64,000 bases of DNA from Oscillospiraceae bacterium. GTDB lineage: Bacteria; Bacillota; Clostridia; Oscillospirales; Oscillospiraceae. The position numbers were made by a program, and so were the translations under genes. Position 1 is the first letter of the stretch, and each line of letters starts with the position of its first letter. The notes under the pieces were generated by a model. The model was not told where the DNA came from and did not search any database. It worked only from the letters and a program-made list of their open reading frames with translations. Location: assembly GCA_902774015.1 (NCBI GenBank), contig CACYHB010000008.1, forward strand, positions 1 to 64,000, read 5' to 3'. This document shows positions 1 through 7,923 of the stretch, in pieces.

Positions 1-1
1 T

Positions 2-61
2 CTCTTCTCTGGATTATTCGTGTTCTTCACCGTTTTGTTCGTTCGCAGACTGGCAGGATAA
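2..61 (+). CDS. C-terminal end of an unidentified membrane protein (partial)
   Basis: Only the last 19 codons are in the window (stop at 59-61). The visible tail, FSGLFVFFTVLFVRRLAG, is a hydrophobic stretch closed by a basic RR pair, as at the cytoplasmic end of a transmembrane helix. It stops 6 bases before the Xre regulator, so the two are probably co-transcribed. Small Xre regulators in Firmicutes often follow a small membrane-protein gene, but the family cannot be named from this fragment. Confidence 0.5.
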   Translation, partial: LFSGLFVFFTVLFVRRLAG

Positions 62-67
62 ATCAAC

Positions 68-277
68 ATGAACGATAAACTTATACTGAGAAATCGATTG
101 AAGGACGCGCGAGTACAGAATGGTCTTTCACAAACCCAACTCGCTGAAATGGTTGGTGTATCCCGTAACACGATCAGTTCAATTGAAACCGGTCAATTCA
201 ACCCTACCGCCAAGTTGGCGCTTGTTCTCTGCATCGCATTGGACACGAAATTCGAGGATTTGTTCTATTTCGAGTAA
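68..277 (+). CDS. Small Xre-family helix-turn-helix regulator
   Basis: A 69-residue protein that is almost entirely one HTH_3/Cro-C1 domain. The recognition region runs from about residue 13 to 50 (QNGLSQTQLAEMVGVSRNT followed by ISSIETGQFNPT) and the end, FEDLFYFE, is typical of short YozG/Cro-like regulators. There is no sensor domain, so it probably binds DNA as a dimer and may work with the membrane protein encoded just upstream. Targets are not visible in the window. Confidence 0.85.
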   Translation: MNDKLILRNRLKDARVQNGLSQTQLAEMVGVSRNTISSIETGQFNPTAKLALVLCIALDTKFEDLFYFE

Positions 278-302
278 ACAGCGCGAAAAAAGAGTCGAAA
301 AA

Positions 303-375
303 CTCAAATTGAACGATTTACCCTCTGTGAGAACGATACCCCTCAAATTGAACGATACCCCTCTGTGAGAACGAT
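303..375. repeat. Two-copy tandem repeat downstream of the Xre gene
   Basis: Two copies of a 34-35 base unit (starting CTCAAATTGAACGAT and ending CTCTGTGAGAACGAT) lie at 303-337 and 342-375 with a 39-base period. No ORF with recognisable content covers them. They could be operator copies or a small duplication. Confidence 0.6.
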
Positions 376-416
376 TTGTCTCGGATGTGAAGAACAACAA
401 GTTTACATAACAACAG

Positions 417-457
417 AACGCCGCTGCGGAAGGTGCTCCGTGGCGGCGTTGCTTTTC
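417..457 (+). terminator. Intrinsic terminator after the Xre regulator
   Basis: Arms AACGCCGC (417-424) and GCGGCGTT (443-450) form a GC-rich stem, extended internally by GCGGA/TCCG, and are followed by GCTTTTC. The bases between 278 and 416 hold only the tandem repeat. Confidence 0.65.
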
Positions 458-526
458 GGTATTATCTATAAAAATAGTTCTGGAATAGCTGTATTTCGAC
501 GTCCTCAGAACATTTTCAGGCAAAAG

Positions 527-564
527 AAAAAGGCAGGTAATTCTATCATAATTATCTGCCTTTT
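527..564. terminator. Bidirectional terminator-like hairpin
   Basis: AAAAGGCAGGTAAT at 527 pairs with ATTATCTGCCTTTT ending at 564, allowing one bulged base per arm. A-rich and T-rich flanks let it act on either strand. It directly precedes a 21-base copy of the tRNA-Ser 3' end. Confidence 0.6.
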
Positions 565-565
565 A

Positions 566-762
566 TGGCGGAGATGGAGAGATTCGCATGCATTTCTATT
601 CCGCTTGCGGGAGACGCGGAATAGAAATAGAGGTGTTCGCCAGTGTTCGCACTTACTACAAGTTCTCAGCGGCTGTGCCGCATAGAACTTGTGTATGCAG
701 AGGCAGGCGAACGCACATGCCGCCGGCATGTGCGGACATGATTCGAATCTCCCCAACTGCCA
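566..762. repeat. Multi-hairpin palindromic element with tRNA-like ends
   Basis: The left edge (566-586) is identical over 21 bases to the 3' end of the nearby tRNA-Ser read on the + strand. The right edge (737-762) is an inverted, imperfect counterpart (CATG, ATTCGAATC, then ACTGCCA). Between them are perfect hairpins: ATTTCTATTCCGC/GCGGAATAGAAAT (592-604/616-628), ACAAGTTCT/AGAACTTGT enclosing GCGGC/GCCGC (658-692), and CGCACATGCC/GGCATGTGCG (712-734). An outer pair GTTCGCC/GGCGAAC (635-641/706-712) encloses the second. No coding potential is supported. It looks like a REP/MITE-like or structured-RNA element. Confidence 0.6.
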
Positions 763-799
763 AAAGAAAAAGCACCCCGTTCAGGGTGCTTTTTCTTTT
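762..799 (-). terminator. Terminator of tRNA-Ser
   Basis: Perfect 16-base arms, AAAAGAAAAAGCACCC and GGGTGCTTTTTCTTTT, with a 6-base loop immediately 3' of the minus-strand tRNA. Its symmetry would also stop transcription arriving on the + strand. Confidence 0.8.
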
Positions 800-890
800 G
801 GCGGAGATGGAGAGATTCGAACTCTCGAGGAGCTTTTGACCCCTACACGATTTCCAATCGTGCGCGCTCGACCAACTACGCGACATCTCC
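799..890 (-). tRNA. tRNA-Ser(GGA)
   Basis: On the minus strand the acceptor stem GGAGATG pairs with CATCTCC, followed by discriminator G and an encoded CCA. The anticodon stem CACGA/TCGTG carries the loop TTGGAAA, giving anticodon GGA. A long variable arm and the T-loop GTTCGAATC are present. At 92 nt with CCA the length fits a class II serine tRNA. Confidence 0.95.
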
Positions 891-933
891 GTATTGCTCA
901 AGATCACAAAGCTATTCATTTGTCAGCCTGCGT

Positions 934-962
934 ATTATAATATACCTTCCCGGCAAAGTCAA
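934..962 (-). promoter_or_regulatory. Promoter of tRNA-Ser
   Basis: Read on the minus strand, TTGACT (complement of 957-962) and TATAAT (complement of 934-939) are separated by exactly 17 bases, about 45 bases upstream of the tRNA 5' end. Confidence 0.75.
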
Positions 963-1044
963 GAATATTTTCGCGTTCTGCGGCAAAAACTTGAAGAAAG
1001 CCGCACAATGCGCCGGAGAAGCGCCGACGCGGAAGGAGGAGCGC

Positions 1045-1485
1045 ATGAGGATCAACAAGCAGAATTACCGGGATTATGCCGAGCGGCGCGCGCCGCGCTC
1101 GCAGATGGGGCGAAACTGCCTCGGCGCCTTTCTGGTGGGCGGCGGTATCTGCTGCCTGGGACAGCTGCTGCTGACGCTCTGGCAGGCGGCGGGCCTGGAC
1201 GAGCAGGCGGCGGGGACGGCGGAATCCGTCACGCTGGTGGCCCTCGGGGCGCTGCTCACGGCGCTGGGCGTCTACGACGATCTGGCGGCCGTGGGCCGGG
1301 CGGGGACGCTGATCCCCATCACCGGCTTTTCCAACGCGGTGGCTGCTCCGGCCCTGGAATTCAAGACCGAGGGACTGGTGACCGGGACGGCGGTGAAAAT
1401 GTTCTCCATCGCAGGCCCCGTGATCGTCTTCGGCCTGGCCGCAAGCACGGTCTACGGTCTGGCGCTGTGCCTGATCGGCGGCTGA
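1045..1485 (+). CDS. spoVAC: SpoVAC/SpoVAE-family stage V sporulation membrane protein
   Basis: A 146-residue SpoVA-family protein. After a basic, Tyr-containing N-terminus it has hydrophobic segments at about residues 25-45, 60-80 and 110-140, with the family hallmarks AFLVGGGICCLGQ, LGALLTALGVYDD, IPITGFSNAVAAPALEFK and GTAVKMFSIAGPVIVFG. SpoVA channel subunits move dipicolinic acid across the spore inner membrane. ATG 1045 is chosen over an in-frame upstream ATG because AAGGAGG lies just before it. The usual spoVAD and spoVAE partners are absent, so it may be a stand-alone paralogue. Confidence 0.85.
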   Translation: MRINKQNYRDYAERRAPRSQMGRNCLGAFLVGGGICCLGQLLLTLWQAAGLDEQAAGTAESVTLVALGALLTALGVYDDLAAVGRAGTLIPITGFSNAVAAPALEFKTEGLVTGTAVKMFSIAGPVIVFGLAASTVYGLALCLIGG

Positions 1486-1489
1486 AGGC

Positions 1490-2374
1490 CTATTTTTCCA
1501 TCTTTCCCACCGTGCTCTGGACGCAGCGGACAAAACGGCGCAGACTGCGGTCCGACTGGCTGTGCTCCCGCACGGCGATGCAGAGCCGCCGCACGGCGGG
1601 CGGCTCCAGCGGCACGGCATGGACCGGATCGTGGATGTCCCGCATGATGAGCGAGGACAGGATGCTCACGCCCAGCCCGTGGGCCACCATGGAGGCGATG
1701 GCCGCGTCGTCCAGGTTGGTGTGCCGCACGCGGGAGGCCAGCTTCTCCAGACCGCTGGCAAAGAGGGGATCGATGTCCAGATCGAAGCCGAAGGAGGGCA
1801 TCAGAAACTCCTTGCCCTCAAAGCCGGAGAGCGGGAAAGCGGCGGGGGCGTCTCCGTCCGGCGGAAGAATGGCCAACAGCGCATCGTCCGCCAGCGGGAT
1901 CATGCTCAGACCCTGGCACAGAGGCTCCTGATAGCTGACGATGGCGCAGTCCAGCTCGTCGTTTTTCAGCTTGTCATAGAGCTCCACGATGCCGCCCACG
2001 TCCATGACCACGTCCGTCTCCGGGCTGATGCGACGGAATTCCGCCAGCACCGAGGGGATCCACTGCCGCGCAACGCTGGCATAGGCTCCCAGGCGCAGGG
2101 TGGTGACGCTCTGCTCCCGCAGCTGGCCCGCCGCCTCCTCCAGCTCCTGCGTCGACGCAAGCAGCTTCCGCATCTGAGGCAGGAGGCGCTGGCCGGCGGG
2201 GGAGAGGTGCACGCCGCTCTTGCTGCGCACCAGCAGATTGAGGCTGAACTCGTTCTCCAGCGCGTTCATCATATGGGTCAGGCCCGACTGCGTATAGCCC
2301 AGCTCCTGGGCGGCGGCGGTCAGGCTGCCTTTTTCCACGGCCGCCAGGAGGGCGGCGATCTTTTTGGTATCCAT
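1490..2374 (-). CDS. LysR-family transcriptional regulator
   Basis: 294 residues, the standard LysR length. The winged HTH is at residues 1-60 (GSLTAAAQELGYTQSGLTHM is the helix-turn-helix), followed by a periplasmic-binding-like effector domain (about 90-290). It is transcribed away from the symporter gene at 2630, the classic LysR arrangement, and probably controls that gene and itself. Its 3' end converges on spoVAC with a 4-base gap. The inducer is not predictable from sequence; a symporter substrate is the obvious candidate. Confidence 0.88.
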   Translation of the reverse strand: MDTKKIAALLAAVEKGSLTAAAQELGYTQSGLTHMMNALENEFSLNLLVRSKSGVHLSPAGQRLLPQMRKLLASTQELEEAAGQLREQSVTTLRLGAYASVARQWIPSVLAEFRRISPETDVVMDVGGIVELYDKLKNDELDCAIVSYQEPLCQGLSMIPLADDALLAILPPDGDAPAAFPLSGFEGKEFLMPSFGFDLDIDPLFASGLEKLASRVRHTNLDDAAIASMVAHGLGVSILSSLIMRDIHDPVHAVPLEPPAVRRLCIAVREHSQSDRSLRRFVRCVQSTVGKMEK

Positions 2375-2404
2375 CGCTTACAAAGTCTCTTTCATTTATT
2401 GCAT

Positions 2405-2444
2405 ATCATCCATGACATTTTCTAATTACATATATGATAATGCA
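2405..2444. promoter_or_regulatory. Candidate LysR operator between divergent genes
   Basis: In the divergent interval, GCATATCAT and ATGATAATGC form an imperfect inverted repeat about 29 bases apart within an AT-rich stretch (TCTAATTACATATATGATAA) that stands out from the GC-rich surroundings. It is a reasonable site for LysR binding and overlapping promoters. This is inference. Confidence 0.35.
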
Positions 2445-2629
2445 GAGTTTGGTAAATTGCAAGAGGGATGCTATAATGTTTTCACCAAAGCAAAGGATAA
2501 AAGTCTGTTCGGCCTCTGGCGAGATAGCGTGCACGGTCTTTTACACGGCAGCTGGCGTCCGGTACCGGTCAGATTCTTTTTATTTTGCTTGGTCTGAGGA
2601 AAGAGGAAAAAGAAGAGAGGAGAGTTTTT

Positions 2630-4165
2630 ATGGAAAACAATCGCAGTTCCTGGGGCAGCAACCTTGGCTTCCTGCTGGCTGCCATCGGTTCGGCTGTCGG
2701 CCTGGGCAACATCTGGGGCTTCCCGTACAAGATGGGCAAGAGCGGCGGCTTCACCTTCCTGATCGTCTACCTGCTGCTGGCCGTCTTTGTGGGTATGATC
2801 ATCATGGTCTCTGAGCTGGCCGTAGGCCGCAAGACCAAGCTGAGCCCCATTGACGCGTATCGGAAGGTCACGAAGAAGTTCGCGTGGATCGGCTGGCTGG
2901 CCACCATCGCGCCCTTCCTGATCATGAGCTTCTACACCGTGCTCGGCGGCTACTGCCTGCAGTACATCGCGCTGAACATGACCAAGCTGAGCTTCGGCAA
3001 CGAGGCGGTGGCCATGAGCGGCGGCGAGGTTTTCGGCGCCATGCTGACCACCCCGCTCGGCTGTGTGGTGTTCACGGTGCTGTTCATCGTCATCTGCATG
3101 CTGATCGTGCAGGGCGGCGTCTCCGGCGGCATTGAGAAGTTCAACAAGGTCGGCATGCCCGCTCTGTTCGTGATGCTGCTCATCATCATCGTGCGCTCCC
3201 TGACTCTGCCCAACGCGGTCGAGGGCCTGAAGTTCATGTTCGTCCCCGGCTATGCGGTCAAGGCGCAGTTCATTGAAAAGGCTCCCGACCTGATCACCGT
3301 TCTCGGCACCGCCGGCGGCCAGATGTTCTTCTCCCTGTCCCTGGCCATGGGCGCCATCCTGACCTACGGCTCCTACCTGGGCAAGGAAGAGAACCTGGTC
3401 AAGAACTCCGTCATCATCGTTGCGGCCGATACCCTGATCGCTCTGATGGCCGGTATCGCCGTCATCCCCGCCGCCGTCTCCTACGGCCTCAGCCAGGGCA
3501 TGGCTCCCGGTGAGATCACGCTGCGCGGCCCCGGCCTCCTGTTCATCACCCTGCAGGACGTGTTCTCCAACATGGGCAAGGTCGGCCCCCTGTTCGGCGT
3601 CATCTTCTACGTGCTGGTTCTGATCGCGGCCATCTCTTCCGCCATCTCCTTGATGGAGACCATCGCCGCCCACTGGATCGACAAGGATCTGGCCAAGGGC
3701 GAGAATGATACCCGTCAGTCCCGCGTGCTGATCGTCTCCCTGCTGATCCTCATTGAGGCGGTTGTCGTCGCGGCCGACGGCCTGGGCTCCAACTTCTCCC
3801 CCGCGAGCCTGCTTGGCATCTCCACCGTTCCCACCTTCCTGGACTGCTTCCTGGACTTCATGGACTGCTGGTCCGAGGGTATTGCGATGCCTCTCGGCGC
3901 CATGCTGATGGCCCTGATGATCGGCTGGGAGTCCAGCCCCGACCTGGTCCTGGACGAAGTGGCCCACGGCGATCCCTCCGAGGGCTTCAAGAAGTTCTAC
4001 CGCTTCTGCATCAAGTTCGTCGTTCCCATCGTGATGGCCTTCGTGCTGGCCGGTCAGATGATCGACTTCTTCGGCGGCAACCAGATCATCTGGTACGTCG
4101 TCTCCGTGCTGGCGCTGGTGGTCTTCTGGATCATCGCCGCCGCCAAGCCCGCGCAGAACAGCTGA
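2630..4165 (+). CDS. Sodium-dependent transporter of the neurotransmitter:sodium symporter (NSS/SNF) family
   Basis: 511 residues with about 11-12 transmembrane segments, the length of bacterial NSS (LeuT/MhsT/TnaT) proteins. The N-terminus SSWGSNLGFLLAAIGSAVGL followed by GNIWGFPYKMGKSGG is the family signature covering TM1 and the Na+/substrate site. These proteins co-transport amino acids or related amines with Na+ at the cytoplasmic membrane. ATG 2630 is preferred because a purine-rich AGAGAGGAGAG lies upstream; an in-frame start at 2585 would add a charged tail. The gene is alone and ends at a terminator. Specificity is not readable from sequence. Confidence 0.9.
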   Translation: MENNRSSWGSNLGFLLAAIGSAVGLGNIWGFPYKMGKSGGFTFLIVYLLLAVFVGMIIMVSELAVGRKTKLSPIDAYRKVTKKFAWIGWLATIAPFLIMSFYTVLGGYCLQYIALNMTKLSFGNEAVAMSGGEVFGAMLTTPLGCVVFTVLFIVICMLIVQGGVSGGIEKFNKVGMPALFVMLLIIIVRSLTLPNAVEGLKFMFVPGYAVKAQFIEKAPDLITVLGTAGGQMFFSLSLAMGAILTYGSYLGKEENLVKNSVIIVAADTLIALMAGIAVIPAAVSYGLSQGMAPGEITLRGPGLLFITLQDVFSNMGKVGPLFGVIFYVLVLIAAISSAISLMETIAAHWIDKDLAKGENDTRQSRVLIVSLLILIEAVVVAADGLGSNFSPASLLGISTVPTFLDCFLDFMDCWSEGIAMPLGAMLMALMIGWESSPDLVLDEVAHGDPSEGFKKFYRFCIKFVVPIVMAFVLAGQMIDFFGGNQIIWYVVSVLALVVFWIIAAAKPAQNS

Positions 4166-4204
4166 GTCAGCTCCTGAAGCACAGCGGAAACATAAGAAAC
4201 CCCA

Positions 4205-4238
4205 AACCGGCTGCAGATTTCTCTGCAGCCGGTTTTCC
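4205..4238 (+). terminator. Terminator after the NSS transporter
   Basis: Perfect 12-base arms AACCGGCTGCAG (4205-4216) and CTGCAGCCGGTT (4223-4234) with a 6-base loop, followed by TTCCTT. Confidence 0.8.
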
Positions 4239-4294
4239 TTGCGGCGCAGAGCCGCATATGGTATAGTTGAGAAAAACAGCGGGGGGATGCCGGT

Positions 4295-4951
4295 ATGATC
4301 GCAAAGGTGAACGGAGTCGAACTGTATTACGAACAGAGCGGGGCCGGACGCCCGCTGATCATGGTCCACGGAAACGGCGAGGACCACAGCATTTTCAACG
4401 AGGCGGCGGCAAAGCTGAAGAAGGAGTTCTGCGTCTACACGGTGGACTCCCGCAGCCACGGCCGCAGCAGCCGCGTGCCCGTACTCCACTATGAGGACAT
4501 GGCGGAGGATATGATCGCCTTCATGGAGGCGCTGGACCTGCGGGACGTGCTGTTTTACGGCTTCAGCGACGGCGGTGTGGTGGGCCTGCTGGCGGCCTCC
4601 CGCTGCGAGCGGATCACGACGCTGATCGTCAGCGGCGCAAACCTCAGTCCCGGCGGCGTCAAACGCATTGTGCGACTGTCGATCTGGGGCATGAACAAGC
4701 TCAGGCCGGACGACAAGCTGGCGCTGATGCTGCGCGAGCCGCGGATCTCCGACCGGCAGCTGCAGGCCATCCGGGCGGATACGCTGGTGCTCGCTGGCAG
4801 CGGCGATCTGATCTTGCCGGAGGAGACCGAGCATATCGCCGCCGCGATCCCCGGCGCGGTGCTGCAGATCCTGGAGGGGGAAGACCACGGCTCCTACATC
4901 GTCCACAGCACAAAAATCGCGGACATTATCCTGGAATACGTGAACAATTGA
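4295..4951 (+). CDS. Alpha/beta hydrolase fold protein
   Basis: 218 residues. The oxyanion-hole segment MVHGNGEDH follows strand 3, the nucleophile elbow is GFSDGG (Ser about residue 90), the acid lies in LAGSGDLI, and the catalytic His in GEDHGSYI near the C-terminus, so the full Ser-Asp-His triad is present. It is short for the family, with a reduced cap region. Likely a cytoplasmic esterase or related hydrolase of unknown substrate. Single gene between two terminators, preceded by GGGGGAT as ribosome-binding site. Confidence 0.85.
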   Translation: MIAKVNGVELYYEQSGAGRPLIMVHGNGEDHSIFNEAAAKLKKEFCVYTVDSRSHGRSSRVPVLHYEDMAEDMIAFMEALDLRDVLFYGFSDGGVVGLLAASRCERITTLIVSGANLSPGGVKRIVRLSIWGMNKLRPDDKLALMLREPRISDRQLQAIRADTLVLAGSGDLILPEETEHIAAAIPGAVLQILEGEDHGSYIVHSTKIADIILEYVNN

Positions 4952-4955
4952 AAAA

Positions 4956-4984
4956 GCCCGGGCTGATGCCCGGGCAATCCTTTT
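4956..4984 (+). terminator. Terminator after the alpha/beta hydrolase
   Basis: GCCCGGGC (4956-4963), loop TGAT, GCCCGGGC (4968-4975), then AATCCTTTTAT. Confidence 0.8.
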
Positions 4985-5080
4985 ATGGAGATTTGATTCG
5001 TCCTTCCAGACCCGGAATGGGGAAAGGAGGACCGGACGGAAGGAGCCGTGTTCCGGATGGCGCTCTGCCCGGCGCCCGGC

Positions 5081-6328
5081 TCAGTCCTCCGACTTGATAA
5101 AGGTTGCGCCTTTGGTGTTGACGCCCTGGTAGATGGTGTTGTCAATGTCGGTGCTGTTGCGTTCAAAGACACAGCCCGGGAAGCTCAGTACCACGCGGCT
5201 GGGCGTCTTGAGGATCTGGAAACCGATGCCGTTTCCCACGAAGCGGTTGCCGGAATAGGTGGGCGAGGAGAGGCTGGATTTTCCGGAATTGAAGCGGAAG
5301 CCCACGCCGTTTGCCGCGAACTCGCAGTCGAAGGCCGCCACCCAGGAGCCGTCCCGGGAATCCACGCCGATGTCCCAGCCCTCAAAGCTGCAGCCGCGCA
5401 GAATGACGCCCTCCTGAGCACACAGGCCGACGCCGCCGGCGCCGAGAAAGCGGATCTGGGAGAACTCGGCGATCTGGGGATCGCGCACGTCCACGTAGAC
5501 TGTGTCGGTAAAGGTGGTGCTCTCCTCCCCGTCGGTGCTCCCCACGAAGACAAAGGCGCGCTGATCCAGGTGCAGGCCGCCCTCGTAGCGCACCGGGGGC
5601 AGATAGACCGTGGCCGCGGTGTCGGCGTTGACGCCGCCGGAGACGGAGTCCAGAAAGGCCTCCAGCTTTTCCAGCGTGCTCATATCGTAATTCTGCCAGG
5701 AATAACTCAGGGAGCGCTGGCGTACGGTGCGCAGGCTGTGGCGAAGCGTGATGCTGTCGCCGTTTTTCATCTGGAGGCTCCAGACGACGGCGTTTGTGCC
5801 GCTCCGGACGGTGTAGCCCGCCTCTACGCCTCGCACGGCGCTGCCGTCCGGCCCGGGCTTGCCCAGCGTCAGCGCCTCAGCCCCGGCGGCGGGCACAGCC
5901 TCCACCGAAACGCTCTCCACCCGGCGCAGAAAGGCCGCGTGCCGGTCCTCGCCGCTCTCGGCGTCATAGGCGTAGAGAAGGCTCGCGGCGCGGCCCTGCT
6001 CGCCCTCCGAGATCACCCGGGACACCAGATCGCCCGATTCCCCGGTGTCCCAGCGCAGCACCAGCACATAGCTGCCGCTGCGGTCGGAATAGTTGAGGGA
6101 GGAGCTCTGGGTGGCAAAGCTTCCGGGCGTATAGCGCAGATGGGCCGCAAGGGCGGCGATGCCCCATGCCAGCAGCGCCAGCAATACTACCGTGCCGATG
6201 ATCATCAGCTTGCCCCAGGAGCGGCGGCGCACCCGCCTCTCATCCTCAGCCTGCTGTTTGCGGCGGCAGTACGGGCAGAAACCGGCCGCATCCGGCAGCT
6301 GCGCTCCGCAGTGGATACAGTTTTTCAT
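5081..6328 (-). CDS. Zinc-ribbon membrane-anchored protein with C-terminal beta-helix-like region
   Basis: 415 residues. Residues 4-21 form a zinc ribbon (CIHCGAQLPDAAGFCPYC), followed by a basic linker, one transmembrane helix (about 40-62) and a large exported part. The last about 150 residues contain recurring short strands and G/N-rich turns (RFLGAGGVGLCAQ, CSFEGWDIGVD, CEFAANGVGFRF, NRFVGNGIGFQI, CVFERNSTDID), as in right-handed parallel beta-helix proteins of the pectate-lyase/NosD type. No catalytic residues can be assigned. Firmicute proteins with an N-terminal zinc ribbon plus one TM helix are often surface or sensory proteins. Monocistronic. Confidence 0.65.
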   Translation of the reverse strand: MKNCIHCGAQLPDAAGFCPYCRRKQQAEDERRVRRRSWGKLMIIGTVVLLALLAWGIAALAAHLRYTPGSFATQSSSLNYSDRSGSYVLVLRWDTGESGDLVSRVISEGEQGRAASLLYAYDAESGEDRHAAFLRRVESVSVEAVPAAGAEALTLGKPGPDGSAVRGVEAGYTVRSGTNAVVWSLQMKNGDSITLRHSLRTVRQRSLSYSWQNYDMSTLEKLEAFLDSVSGGVNADTAATVYLPPVRYEGGLHLDQRAFVFVGSTDGEESTTFTDTVYVDVRDPQIAEFSQIRFLGAGGVGLCAQEGVILRGCSFEGWDIGVDSRDGSWVAAFDCEFAANGVGFRFNSGKSSLSSPTYSGNRFVGNGIGFQILKTPSRVVLSFPGCVFERNSTDIDNTIYQGVNTKGATFIKSED

Positions 6329-6505
6329 GCCCTTGCCTCCTCTCGGCGCCCCGACCGGGAAGCCGATTCTTCATCTGGATAAATTATACTCGGCCTCGCC
6401 GACTTTGTAAAGCGCGGCCGCGTTTTGTTTGACAAGCGGCGTATTTCCTTTATAATATACAGGATAATATACAGGAATCGATTCTGAGGAAAAGGAGATG
6501 CCGCC

Positions 6506-7156
6506 GTGAGGATCTGGATCGTGTGCAGCGCCGAGGGCGAAATGCACGCAGGCGCAATGAACAGCGAAGAATACCGTGAGGCACGGCGGGCGGCGCTCTC
6601 CGCCGCAGCCGCGGAGGCGGACGCAAAGCCCCTGCGCCGGGAGGGCCGCGTCGTCTATATCAGCCGCATGCCATCCGCCCGGCTGAGCGCGGAGACCCTC
6701 TGCCCCGGCGGCGGTTATATCGAGCATCCCGCGCTGGACGAGGCAGAGCCCTCTCCCGGGCTGTTCTCCCACACGGCGCTTCCCCTGGCCCTTCGCGCCA
6801 GGCTGGATGCGCCAAGAGGCGATCGGCTCCGCAAGGCCCGCGCCGAAGCCGAGACTCTGGCGGATGAGCTGGAGCGTGCGGGGCAGGACTGCATCCTCTT
6901 CAGCCATCCGGGCAGGATCCCGCAGCTGATGGATGCCTTTCGCCGGCGCGGCTACTGCTTTGCGCGAAGCGAGATCGGGAAGATCCGCCCAGGAGAGCGA
7001 ATCCTGGTCACCAGCCGCACAGCGCACTGCGGCGGCTGCGGGCACAACTGCATGCTCTCCAGCCCCGGCTGCGGCATCGGCCGCGACAAGGCCCGGCGGG
7101 CAGGGATCCCCTACACAATGAAACTGGGTGAAGGCGATGGAACTGACAAAAAGTGA
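6506..7156 (+). CDS. Histidine-phosphatase-like protein with altered active site and Cys-rich C-terminus
   Basis: 216 residues starting at GTG (AAGGAG upstream; the ATG at 6497 runs into a stop after three codons). The layout resembles the histidine phosphatase/phosphoglycerate mutase fold: an N-terminal strand MRIWIVCSAEG where families have MRIYLIRHGET, and a later CILFSHPGRIPQLMDAF matching the second conserved His. The catalytic RHG is therefore replaced by CSAE. A Cys/His-rich segment, TAHCGGCGHNCMLSSPGC, near the C-terminus could bind metal. Overlaps the ThrE-like gene by about 20 bases, implying translational coupling. Function unknown. Confidence 0.55.
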   Translation: MRIWIVCSAEGEMHAGAMNSEEYREARRAALSAAAAEADAKPLRREGRVVYISRMPSARLSAETLCPGGGYIEHPALDEAEPSPGLFSHTALPLALRARLDAPRGDRLRKARAEAETLADELERAGQDCILFSHPGRIPQLMDAFRRRGYCFARSEIGKIRPGERILVTSRTAHCGGCGHNCMLSSPGCGIGRDKARRAGIPYTMKLGEGDGTDKK

Positions 7157-7910
7157 ACAGAGCGAATTGCTCGACTGCATGCTGGAGATGGGCGATCTGC
7201 TGCTGGATTCCGGGGCGGAGATCAGCCGGGTGGAGGATACGCTCTCCCGGGTGGGGCTGGCCTACGGGGCGCAGCGGATGGACGTGTTTGTGATCCCCTC
7301 CATCATCAGTATCAGCATGGAGTTTCCCGGCGACGAGTCTCTCACCGAGACCCGCCGCATCCACTCCAACGGCCTAAACGACTTCTACCGGCTGGAAAAG
7401 CTCAACACCCTCAGCCGGAGCTGCTGCGCCGAACCTCTGCCCGTCCGGGAGCTGCGGACGGCGCTGGACCGGGTGGCCGCCGGGCGCAAGCCCTTCCGCG
7501 TGATCCTGGGCGGCAGCGTGCTGGCGGCTTTCAGCTTCGCCGTTTTCTTCGGCGGCACGGTATGGGACGGGCTGGCCTCCGCGGTCTTTGCCGTCGCGGT
7601 GGTGCTGCTCCAGGAATACCTGGGCCGCACGGAGCTCAACACGGTGGTCTTCAACCTGATCATCTCGCTGCTGATCGGTCTGGTCGTGGGGCTTGCTTCG
7701 GCGATGATCCCGGCGCTGCATATGGACAAGATCCTTATCGGGGACATCATGCTGCTGATCCCCGGCCTTGCCATGACCAACGCGATCCGAAACATCCTGG
7801 TGGGCAATACCATCTCCGGCGTGGTGCGCCTCGCGGAAAGCCTGATCTGGGCCGCGGCGCTTGCGGGCGGCTTTATGGTCGCGCTACTGATCGTCGGCGC
7901 GCTGCTTTGA
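7137..7910 (+). CDS. Threonine/serine exporter, ThrE N-terminal-domain subunit
   Basis: 257 residues from ATG 7137 (a GTG at 7128 in the same frame is an alternative). The cytoplasmic part (about 1-115) has the ThrE signature LLDSGAEISRVEDTLSRV and the FVIPSIISIS strand; then come five hydrophobic segments. In ThrE-type transporters this unit (PF06738) pairs with a second membrane unit, encoded here by the next gene. The proteins export Thr/Ser or small dicarboxylates at the cytoplasmic membrane. Overlaps the preceding gene. Confidence 0.85.
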   Translation: MELTKSEQSELLDCMLEMGDLLLDSGAEISRVEDTLSRVGLAYGAQRMDVFVIPSIISISMEFPGDESLTETRRIHSNGLNDFYRLEKLNTLSRSCCAEPLPVRELRTALDRVAAGRKPFRVILGGSVLAAFSFAVFFGGTVWDGLASAVFAVAVVLLQEYLGRTELNTVVFNLIISLLIGLVVGLASAMIPALHMDKILIGDIMLLIPGLAMTNAIRNILVGNTISGVVRLAESLIWAAALAGGFMVALLIVGALL

Positions 7911-7923
7911 GAGGAGGCGGAAC

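Noticed and set aside
566-586. A second tRNA-Ser gene
   Set aside because: Only the 3' acceptor/T-arm portion is present; there is no anticodon arm, so it is a fragment and not a functional tRNA.
2471-4906. 811-codon open frame on the minus strand
   Set aside because: Antisense to the NSS transporter and hydrolase; its His/Asp/Gln/Gly-rich translation is the usual shadow of GC-rich codons and resembles no family.
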